Assembly: GCA_021396245.1 (NCBI GenBank)
Contig: WNYE01000023.1
Span: 310,001-374,000, forward strand
Direction of reading: 5' to 3'
DNA length: 64,000 nt
Origin: Sporothrix humicola
Taxonomy: Eukaryota > Ascomycota > Sordariomycetes > Ophiostomatales > Ophiostomataceae
The notes below the pieces were generated by a model. The model was not told the DNA's origin. It did not search any database and worked only from the letters and a program-made list of their open reading frames with translations. The translations under genes were made by a program, and so were the position numbers. Each line of letters opens with the position of its first letter. Within the stretch, counting starts at the first letter, position 1. Below are positions 50,900 through 59,379 of the stretch, in pieces.

Positions 50900-51174
50900 G
50901 TCGATGTGGCGCGAGTTTGAAAAAGGGGAAATAAACAAAGGGCAAAAGAAAAAAAAGGGGGTCAAGTGACTAGCCCAGATAAAGAGGCATTGTAATTCCT
51001 TCGAAAGGAAAAATGAGTGATATAAAAGTATCGACAGGGCTTGCAAGAGGAGAGTGCCATCGGACAGGCGGCCGCCCCCGCATCGCAGCGAATGAGGCCA
51101 TTCTCACGGCCTTTTGCTAACAAATGTCAACCCCACCCCTTTTCCTTTTTGCCTTTATGCTAACAAAAATATCC

Positions 51175-51212
51175 GATAGCGGGCTCGATAAGCGGACGAT
51201 AAACTCCGATAA
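51175..51212 (+). promoter_or_regulatory. Cluster of four evenly spaced GATA motifs
   Basis: GATAG at 51175 and GATAA at 51187, 51198 and 51208, all preceded by C, fit the fungal HGATAR consensus. Spacings are 12, 11 and 10 bases, close to one helical turn, placing all sites on one face of the DNA. Fungal GATA factors (nitrogen, iron and light regulators) often need paired sites. Confidence 0.55.
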
Positions 51213-51310
51213 GCACAAGTCAGGAACGGTCATGTGACTGCGCCTAGAATAGCAGGTACTGCGGGTTGAACCGGCAGTAGCGACTGGCGGGCGCTGGAGT
51301 CGCTGCAGAG

Positions 51311-51351
51311 CAGCAGGAGCTCGCTGGAGCGTGGGGCCTGAGCTCCTGCTG
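51311..51351. repeat. Perfect 12-bp inverted repeat in a divergent promoter
   Basis: CAGCAGGAGCTC (51311-51322) and GAGCTCCTGCTG (51340-51351) are exact reverse complements separated by 17 bases. The dyad lies roughly between the two outward start codons. Confidence 0.85.
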
Positions 51352-51594
51352 TTCCAAGGAACAAACGCACCTGACTGGCTGGAATCAACGTCATCGGCTG
51401 CAAGCCAATTGAGCTGTGACGCTGACCACTTTTGCACGATGTACTTTTGCTTGACTTTCTTTGTTCATTCGATCTTCCTGCGTCCACGAACCTGAACTCG
51501 ACGACAACCAAACTTTATACACACACAATCCAACACGGAAACACGCTCGTTTTTTCTACCAAAACACCAATTGACACACATTTAAACCGCCAAG

Positions 51595-52110
51595 ATGTTC
51601 GGATTCGTAAGTTGGGACCCAAAAAGAGCTCCAATTCACGGCAGACAGAATGGCCACACACATGGAAGCTGCTAACACCTTCAGCGCAAAACCCTCGACA
51701 TTGTGACGCTGTTCCACAAGGCCAGCTCGCCCGCGTCTATGCGCGTTGTTTCGATTCTCAAGCAGGCCTCGGCCCACGCCTCAGAGACTGCCACCGAGGA
51801 CCAGGCCAGCGACCACACCGTGCAGACTGAGGCGGCCCCGGCCTCGCGCCGCGAGCCGTTTGACCTCAACATCACCGAGGACCCGCCGACCGCCGACCAG
51901 CTGCAGACGATTCTCGAGTACGTCGGCACTTCGGGCATCCCTGCGATCGTCAAGGGCGCCAAGACACAGAATGAGGCCCTGCGCAAGTTCCGCGAGAGCC
52001 ACGACAACTTCCAGCGGCCTGTGGTCGTGGACTGGAGCAACGGCAAGGCCATTGCCGGCGACAAGGAGTCGGAAATTCTGAAGCTGCTCAACGCCAGCAA
52101 GTCGGAGTAA
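51595..52110 (+). CDS. Thioredoxin-fold mitochondrial protein of the FMP46 (DUF1687) family
   Basis: A 12-base first exon (51595-51606, MFGF) joins a second exon at 51685-52110 over a 78-base intron (GTAAGT donor, GCTAAC branch site, TCAG acceptor), giving 145 residues. The start RKTLDIVTLFHKASSPAS and the end FQRPVVVDWSNGKAIAGD-SEILKLL match the FMP46 family, annotated in fungi as a putative mitochondrial redox protein with an ArsC/thioredoxin-like fold. A polar, acidic insert of about 40 residues lies between the first beta-alpha unit and the rest. The protein contains no cysteine at all, which does not fit a thiol-redox mechanism. It faces away from the lactone oxidase gene and shares its promoter. 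The tiny first exon means a single-frame search would start the gene wrongly at 51703. Confidence 0.85.
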
Positions 52111-53622
52111 AACGCTCGACTCGGAATTGTTACGAGACAAGGAAAACGAAGGACAGACACAGAGGAGGGACGATATATGCTCATTGAACAGAGGGAAAGA
52201 GCAGGGAAGAGAGAAGTCAAGGGTTCTGTAGACCCGTGAACTGTCTCCGTCTTCCTATTATTTTGGATGGTTGGCTAGGGCTTGGGAGCTCACTGTATTG
52301 TACACAACTCATCTTATTGATTTACTATTTGTTCATCCATTGCCAATGCATGACTTGCGAGTGACTGGGTTTGTCGGACATAAAGTATCCTACGCGTTAG
52401 GTTCACACTATCAACATGGCCGTCATTTCTATGCTGATGCTTCTTTCCTGCCCTTCCATCTGAAGTAGCTCCCTCCTTAATACCCATGTTGATGTTATGA
52501 TTTAATACGGGCAAGAGCACACCGGGACCTCCTTCCTGCGGAGGAAAGGTTTGTTTACACCAGAATCGCCATTAGGCTTCTGCCACTCTCTTTGATCTTC
52601 TCTGACTTTTACCACCCACGGACTTTCGTCTCTACAAATTATCAGCTATATCATACCGGCGGTACCGGCACTCTATTAATAGCTTTTTCTTTTCATCTTG
52701 TTCTTGCCCCCCTCAACTCAACATATAGCGACTATCCCCTTGGTCTGTCTATCTAATCAAAAGAGATCAGATCAATCCCATGGTTCCAGTTTGTCCTCAG
52801 CCAAACCGTCCAAAGTATTGGTCCCGGAACGGGCACGCGAAATGCCAGACAACCAGCTGAATCAAAGCAAACGGCTTCAGATGAGCCGATGAGATTGTTG
52901 GATCCGAGGAACCCGCAATCAATCCTGCGATCGGAGCCCTCGCCGAGGCCGTGGAAGATCCTGTCGCCTTTTCTCCTTTGCTTGGCAAGAAGTCCAAAGA
53001 GAACAAGAAGAAGAAGTCCGGAGCTGGACTGAACCTGGGTGCGTAGCCAACGGGACTAAAAAGGAGCCGCAACATGGCACTTTGCACGGGGGTGGCGAAC
53101 TCAAACATCTCAAAGATCGGATTAACCACATCAAACGCCAGCGTGTGCACTTGTTCAAAGTGTTCTCATCTCACCTACTGTTGCCGCCGTCAACGAATAC
53201 TGGATACTCCGGCCGACCTGGCGTGTCGATCTCAGTCGCCGCTACAGTTCCGAGCCGCTCCCTCTTCCTAATAATGGACTATTCGAGAATAAAAACGAGT
53301 TCTGGCGTCTCCGCGTCAGCAACACAGTCCCTAAAATTCCATTAAGACTCGACAACTATGCTTTGACGTTTTGTATTTTTTTTGTTTGGTCTGGTCTTCG
53401 ACGGACAGTCTCTTCGGTCGCCTTTTTTGTCATTATATACACAGGGAGAGCCGAACTTCTCTTTATCTGGTCTCTCGCCTACTCAGTCGCCCTATCCCTC
53501 CGCCGTTGTGGTCATCGGCGGTCATTCGGCTCGCTTGTTCGCGACGAGTCTCCGTCGCCGATATTCGCTTTTGGTTGGCTTGTTCGTCGTCGTTTCTCCT
53601 TGCACAGGCGTCTCTCATTCAT
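52111..53622. other. Intergenic region holding a coding-like relic
   Basis: Between the FMP46-like gene (+) and the complex I subunit gene (-), whose 3' ends face each other. The first 600 bases look like ordinary 3' UTR and AT-rich spacer; 52.78-53.34 kb contains the coding-like segment listed separately. The rest is CT-rich. Confidence 0.5.
52776..53345 (+). pseudogene. Possible decayed gene fragment, frame-shifted
   Basis: Three adjacent segments in different frames have natural-looking composition and C/G-biased third positions. The first (52,776-52,883) reads ...AKPSKVLVPERAREMPDN and ends in a stop. The second (52885-53046) includes PAIGALAEAVEDPVAFSPLL followed by a Lys-rich run. The third (about 53046-53345) includes NGTKKEPQHGTLHGGGELK. 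They join only if two frame changes are accepted, and no GT-AG intron bridges them. The third frame is also open upstream to 52893, so chance cannot be excluded. I do not recognise a parent family. Confidence 0.25.
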
Positions 53623-54022
53623 TTAAGCATCGCTCTTGACCAGGCCGGCCACGACCTCCTCGATCTGCTTGTCCGACAGACCCTCCAGCGGCTTGCTCGT
53701 CTCACGGCCAAGGTCGTAGCGCGCATAGATCTTGGGCAGCGTGCCCTGAGCCTCGCGCAGCAGGATAGGCGTGGTCGGGTTGTTCTTCTTCATCGTGGGG
53801 TATGCGCGGGTGAGGAATGTCCTAGAGGAAGCCGTTAGCGGGGTTGAACAGTCGCAATGCCGCATCAAACGGTGCATCGCCGTCATTGTCGTCATTGTCG
53901 TCATTTGCCGTCGTTGATCACTGGAGTTGGACCTACCGCGTGGCGGCGCTCTGCTCGCCTGTCTGGCAGAACAGGAAGCGGACCTCCTTGAGGCCCTTTG
54001 CGAAGGCGTATTTGCTCGACAT
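53623..54022 (-). CDS. NADH:ubiquinone oxidoreductase (complex I) subunit, NDUFA2/B8 type (10.5 kDa)
   Basis: Exons 54022-53937 and 53821-53623 join in phase 2 over a 115-base intron (GTAGGT donor, CTCTAG acceptor, GCTAAC branch site) to give 94 residues. The sequence begins MSSKYAFAKGLKEVRFLFCQ and continues FLTRAYPTMKKNNPTTPILL and YARYDLGRETSKPLEGLS, the L51/S25/CI-B8 thioredoxin-like domain of the accessory subunit NDUFA2. It belongs to the matrix arm of complex I in the inner mitochondrial membrane. Length equals that of other fungal and animal versions (about 95-99). Only one cysteine remains (Cys19), so the disulfide proposed for the mammalian subunit cannot form. CCAAT boxes lie 117-157 bases upstream. 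It is divergent from the pyruvate carrier gene. Confidence 0.93.
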
Positions 54023-55053
54023 CGTGGCGGGTTATGTGTGGTGGGATGACGGGAGGTGGAATCGGAAGAGCGAGAACAAACGTCGTGATGCCTCTTTTCG
54101 ACGTTGCAACTTTTGGACCCAAAAAAGCGTGAGCCGAGCCAATTGGGGCGCCGACTGCAAAAGGATGGCCTCTGATTGGTCGGCTGGCAGCTTCTGATGA
54201 GTGTCTCTTTGAGAGCCCTGTACGACGTATTTACAGTGGGCAACAGCGAAGTTTATGTGTGTTGACAGAACGGCGAAACAATACATTGCCATGCGCCAAA
54301 TTCACCCTACAATTTGATAGATTATATCTGCATAATCGTGAGAGAGAAGTAATAGAAAATTCAAACTCAATCGGACATTTGTGACCCCAATCCCTTATGT
54401 TCCTGGCTGTCCCATTTCCGCCCATTCTCATGTCTTTCTTATCGACAAGACAGGTCACGTGTGCTTTCCCGATACAGGCTCTTATCTCCGGACCCCCAAT
54501 TTAGCTCCCAACATCCCGGCGACAACTCTGCCCTTTTTTTGCCCTGGCGTTTGCTATCGCTGTCATTATTTGGCGGCCACTCGCCCCCCGACAGCGCACC
54601 AACACTCCAGCTCGCCCCGAAGCGTTGAGTCAACCAGTGCCTTTTCTATCCAATGCGCTGCTGCCAGAGTTGGGAAGTCCCACCAAAATTTTAATCCATT
54701 TTGACGCCCCCCCTTCCTTCCCTATCTATTTGCCATCTTTTCGGACCGCTGTTCGGACGTTCCTGCTTCTTCTCCAACGACAACGACCTTCCTGATCGAT
54801 CACGGCTTTTTGTGCTTCGACAACAAACATTCATTTCTGTTCACTTTTCTACACGACAACGCGTCCCCATCGACCACTCTCCCCTCCATTCGCTTTCCTG
54901 TCGTCAACGCCAGCGGGCTCCATCCTCGTCCGAAATCAACCCGAGCCCCCGAAAAGTCCGGAGCCTCGAATTCAAAAGAGTCATCGCGATATATCGCCCA
55001 TTTTCATGATATTCATACTTTAATTACACATAAAACACACCTACACGACCACC
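54023..55053. promoter_or_regulatory. Bidirectional promoter between complex I subunit and pyruvate carrier genes
   Basis: About 1.03 kb between outward-facing start codons, with CT-rich sequence next to the carrier gene. A CCAAT box on + lies at 54650-54654, about 400 bases before the carrier ATG. One copy of TACGACGTA lies at 54221-54229. Confidence 0.45.
54139..54179 (-). promoter_or_regulatory. Two CCAAT boxes upstream of the complex I subunit gene
   Basis: CCAATTGG at 54139-54146 reads CCAAT on both strands; ATTGG at 54175-54179 is CCAAT on the - strand. They lie about 117 and 153 bases before the start codon. CCAAT is the binding site of the fungal HAP/CBC complex, which controls respiratory genes; function here is inferred. 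Confidence 0.45.
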
Positions 55054-55900
55054 ATGTCTCCCTCAGCCACCTTTGTCCGCGCGGCGGCGCGACCCTTCGC
55101 CCCGGCCACCTTCTTTTCTACCAACGTCCCGACCGTCTCGTCGACAATGGTCCGCCGCATCACCACCGGCAGCCGGCCAGTTGCTTCTTCTGCCTCCAAA
55201 GCCTCCTCAAAAACCATGCCCTCCGCCTCCTTCTTCGCTGCCGCCTTCCGCCGCGCCGCCAACAACACCAAGAGCAGCAATTTCTACGGCCGCCGCTTCC
55301 AGAGCGGTGCCGCCGGTGCCGGTGGCGCCGAGGCTGAGGTCAGCTGGTTCAAGCGCATGTGGGACAGCCCCATTGGCCTCAAGACTGTTCACTTCTGGTA
55401 AGTTTGTCTTCTGTCCTCGCTTCGCTCGCGCAGGGAGGTTGTTGGGGTGCCCGAGGCAAAGTCCTACAGACTGCTCTCCAGATAGCTTCTGAGACGTTTG
55501 GGGCAGCTTTTGGGACAACCCAGACCACTCCTCAGACTTTACTTTCTCAGTCTATGATTGTTCGGTCACTAACCCTGTCTCTAGGGCCCCCGTCATGAAG
55601 TGGGCGCTGGTCATTGCCGGCATCTCCGATCTGGCCCGTCCCGCCGAGAAGCTGTCCGTAACCCAGAACGTCGCCCTGACTGCCACTGGTCTGATCTGGA
55701 CCCGCTGGTGCCTGATCATCAAGCCCCGCAACATCATGCTGGCTGCCGCCAACTTCTTCCTGGGCGTTGCCGGCATGGTCCAGTGCGTCCGCATCTACCT
55801 GGCCCGGTCATCTGGCGGCAAGACCCCCGAGCCCCTGGCCGATGCCATCAAGGGCGAGGTTGCGGCCGCAAAGGAGACCATCAAGGAGGCCAAGCAGTAG
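55054..55900 (+). CDS. Mitochondrial pyruvate carrier subunit, MPC2 type
   Basis: Exons 55054-55397 and 55585-55900 join in phase 2 over a 187-base intron (GTAAGT donor, CACTAAC branch site, TCTAG acceptor) to give 219 residues. The carrier domain starts with WDSPIGLKTVHFWAPVMKW, with the junction inside the Trp codon, then GISDLARPAEKLSVTQN, LIWTRWCLIIKPRN and AAANFFLGVAGMVQCVRIYL. These are the signatures of MPC2/MPC3, which pair with MPC1 to import pyruvate across the inner mitochondrial membrane. Residues 1-90 form a Ser/Ala/Arg-rich, acid-free extension typical of a mitochondrial presequence but longer than usual (the domain itself is only about 110 residues). A polar tail of about 30 residues ends the protein. 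An unseen extra intron in the N-terminal part is possible but not needed. Confidence 0.92.
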
Positions 55901-56351
55901 AGAGGACGTGTCGTGGGGGGGAAAGGATAGAAGGACTTTGTGTTATAAACAAAAATGAAGAAAATACACACATCAAGACAGCATGTGGCGGTTAGAGCCG
56001 TGGTTGTGAGAGCACATCTTCTTCGCGGCTGTTCGTGTCTTGTTATTTCATTTGTCATATTCTGTGGTTTTTATTTCTCGCATTTATGCATTTCTTATGC
56101 TTCACGGTTAAAGAGGGTAGCTAGAAACTAGATATCACTTTTTATTCAAACGATTACGTTCAAGTGCTGGTGGGTGAACAAGTTAGTAGGTTCCTGTGAG
56201 GTAACATATGTACAGCTGGGATTTTTGTTGGTTATTCAAAGGAGTGTGAAGACTGCAAAGTCTTGTCACTGTTACAATTGGGTGTTGTTTGTATGTACTT
56301 TAAAAAAAGAAGACTGCCGCCCAGACCGTCCACCATCTACCGTCCCACCAT
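55901..56351. other. Convergent 3' intergenic region
   Basis: 450 bases between the stops of the pyruvate carrier (+) and the SKT5-like gene (-), AT-rich, with no coding sequence. Both 3' UTRs must end here. Confidence 0.6.
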
Positions 56352-59300
56352 CTACATAATAGAGCACTCACCCTCCTGCTGCCGGCCAATCTTGCTCCGA
56401 GAAATACGCTCGCGCTGCCGAGGGCCTGTCTTACCGGACCGCTTGAGGTCTTCCAGCCGTTCGCGCGCCTTGGGGAAATCCTGGGCTGTCTTTTGTTAGC
56501 ATAAATTGTCCACGGCATATAGTGTCGTATGGAATGGAATATAGGAGGGAAAACTCACCAGCCGCCCGCCAGTACCATCGCTTGGCATCTTCCAGGTTGG
56601 CCTGAATGCCAATGCCCACCTCAGTAAAATACCCCATGGCATACTCGGCCTTGGCCAGGCCTGCCGTTGCTGCTTTGCGCGCCCACAGGTAGGCTTCCGT
56701 GTCGCTCTGCTGCAGCACGCCTTCGGAGCCCGTCAGGTACCAACCGCTCAGGGCCAGCTCCGACTGGTGCTCTTCCTGTGTCGCCGACTTGGAGTACCAC
56801 ATAATCGACAGGCGGCCGTCGACAGGGCACCCCATCAGGCCGTATTCGTACGCGCAGCCCATGCGGAACTGGCTGAACTTGTAGCCCAAATCGGCCGCCT
56901 GCTTGAACAGCTGGAAGGCATAGGCTTCATCCCTCAGGATCACGTCATTGGGCTGCGCGCTCTCATAGAGCAGGCCCAGCTCGTGCAGGGCGTGTGGGTT
57001 CTCAGGGTCCGCGCGCTCGGCTGCCCTCTTAAGCCAGCCGACGGCTTCGCGCGGGTTCCGCTGCTGACCCAGCAGTCCCTTGAGCAGGATCATGCCCACC
57101 TTGTACATAGCAGGCGTGTCGCCCAGCGTTGCCGCGCGTTTGTACCACTGGATGGCCTTGAGGGGGTCTTTGCGTGTGCCGCCGCCCTCTTCGTTGCCAA
57201 TCTCGCAGCACACGGCCGTGCGGTAGGCTGCTGCTGCGTGGCCCAGCTTGGCAGCCGACTGGTACAGCGTAAAAGCCTCCTTGTTGTCTGGCTCCTGACC
57301 AAACGTGCCGCGGCCGAGGCAGTCGGCCATGAAGAACATGGCATCTCCATTCTGCTGGCTAGCCAGCTTCTTGAGCAGCTTGTGCGCGTCATAGGCGTAC
57401 CGCTCGCGCGCCTTGGCCCGTGTGCGAGGATCGGGAAGTGTCGGGACCAGAACGTCGACCGCCTCAACCAGCTTCTTGGCCAGCTTCAAAGAGGCTTCCT
57501 GGTTGTTCGGGTCGGCCTTGACCGTGTTTCGTAGCCGCTCGAGAACATCTGGCGTGATGGGTGGCTCAGGTGGTGGGGGCTCATTTGCCAGCGGTCCGTT
57601 AGACGATGGCGGCATGGCCTGCATAGGCGGCGGCGGCTGCATGGGCTGGTTCTGCACTGGTGTCGACGACATTGTGCCCATTGGTCCGCCGCCGCCGCTC
57701 GCACCATTGTAGTTACGCACAGGCATAGGTCGGTTGCTGAGCTGCTGGCTTGCGACCGAGTTGGGAATAAGTCCAGGGCGGACAGGCGTTGGATGTTGAG
57801 GAAGCGAGTCGCCGTTTGAGTTGGATCGTGCCGATGCACCGCTCCCTTGTCTCACGGGGCCAGGACCAGACGGAAGACCGTTTGGTGGTCCGCCTTGTTG
57901 TTGGAAACCGCCAGATCTAGGTGTTGGCATGGGCGGAATATCACCAACCATCTCAAAGACGGCTTCTTGTGATTGACGCAAGTCCGGCTGGGATTTTGTT
58001 CTACTGATCTCGGGGACTCTGTTTGCGCCACGCTGGGGGCCAGGACCGTCGTTCGGGTATCCGCCTTGGTCGAAAGAGCCTTGTGGCCGGTGTTGAGGCT
58101 GGTTGGGCTCGCCCTGGTTTGAATAGTCGCCGCTCTCCCGGGAGTCGTAGTATTGGTCGTAAAAGTCATCAAAGGAAGACGGACGAGCACGTTCTTCCTG
58201 TTGTGGTGGTGGAGGCTGATTGTAGCCCTGGTTAGGGCCGCCGGGAGGGCCGTTGCCGCCAAAGCTCGGGTTGCCTCCTGGCCCGTCGTACATCCTTTGC
58301 GGAGGCGGGCGAGAGCCCTGTGCTGTTGATGGACGCTGTGGTGGCATCATGCCTCCACGACCAGCCCCGCCAGGGCCAGGAACCGGACCGCCATTGTAAG
58401 GACGGTAAGGGCCGCCTCCATTTGGTGGCGGTGGGCCGCGACCGCCCATTGGGTCCATTGATGTGGGCATTGTCATGGTGCGACTTGGCGGGCCAAAGTT
58501 GTCTTCACGGAAGTCTCTTTGCGGAGGCGGCTGGCCGTACCCTTGGTCATTAAATCCTCCCTGCTGTGTGTAGGACCGTTGTGGCGGTCCCCGGGGCGGG
58601 CCATAGCCAGGTCCGCCTCCACCGCCTCTCGGGTCGCCCATTGGGCCCCGCATTGGTGCCGGTCCCCGGCCATTAGGACCGCCTGGTGGTGGGCCTTGTC
58701 GGTTGATATCCATGCCAGCGACACCCTCCATAATTTGCTGCTCGTCGAAACGATCAGGCTTTCCTTGCTGGCCTGGGAAAGGCGGGAAAGCATTGCCGCC
58801 AAACCCACTCTCCATTGGGCTCACGGGGGGGCCATTACGACCGCGGTTCACTGTCTGGTTAGCTGTATGGCCTCTTTGTCCAAAGTTTTGCCGATAATAC
58901 GTACTAAGCGGGTCTGAGGTGTTTGCCCGGTTCGGGGGCCCTGGTCGGCCTGGCGGTCCGTTCTGAAAGCCTCCTCTCATAGGACCGAGCCCAGGTCCAG
59001 GTCCGCCGCCACGCGGAGGGTACTGTCCCCGGCCGCCGCCCATAGGACCTCCGCCCATAGGACCTCCACGTCCCCCAGCCATGGGCGGGCGGCCACCGCG
59101 ACCGGGACCGGGACCGGGACCGCCATAGTCTTGCGGTGCATCATAGCCGTAGCCTTGGTCATCGTAGCCACCGCCGTAATCCTGGCCGCCGCCTCCGTAG
59201 CCGCCGTCACCGCCACCATATCCGCCTCCATATTGGCCGCCGGGGCCACCAGGGCCGCCGGGTCCTCCGTTTGGTGCAGGACCACCTGGGTATTGTCTTT

Positions 59301-59379
59301 GTGGCGGGGGTCGTGGTGCTGCGGGGCCGTTGTAGGGGCGCTGCTGTTGCTGCAGCGCATAGCCTCCGTCGTACGCCAT
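56352..59379 (-). CDS. Sel1-repeat chitin synthase activator, SKT5/CHS4-like, with CaaX box
   Basis: Exons 59379-56559 and 56485-56352 join over a 73-base intron (GTGAGT donor, GCTAAC branch site, ACAG acceptor) to give 984 residues. Residues 1 to about 600 are disordered and rich in Gly, Pro, Gln and Asn. From about 600 a helical region beginning ITPDVLERLRNTVKADPNN leads into seven Sel1-like repeats (for example KEAFTLYQSAAKLG, KAIQWYKRAATLG, REAVGWLKRAAERAD, DAKRWYWRAA), up to about 940. After the splice the protein continues QDFPKARERLEDLKRSGKTG and ends CSIM, a farnesylation-type CaaX box like that of yeast Skt5. In yeast the homologue anchors and activates chitin synthase III at the plasma membrane and bud neck. 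The ATG at 59379 (AACCATGG) was preferred over one 54 bases upstream. Without the second exon the frame would run into the intron and lose the CaaX box. Confidence 0.92.

Larger units (their letters stand above)
50900..51594. promoter_or_regulatory. Bidirectional promoter between lactone oxidase and FMP46-like genes
   Basis: A 695-base region with start codons facing outwards. It contains a cluster of four GATA motifs (51175-51212), a 12-bp inverted repeat (51311-51351), and a CCAAT box on + at 51405-51409, 186 bases before the FMP46-like ATG. CCAAT and GATA elements are classical fungal HAP-complex and GATA-factor targets; their use here is inferred. Confidence 0.5.

Noticed and set aside
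51703..52110. FMP46-like gene starting at an internal GTG or ATG
   Set aside because: The 12-base first exon with good splice sites restores the expected N-terminus MFGF-RKTLDIVTLF, so the longer spliced model is preferred.
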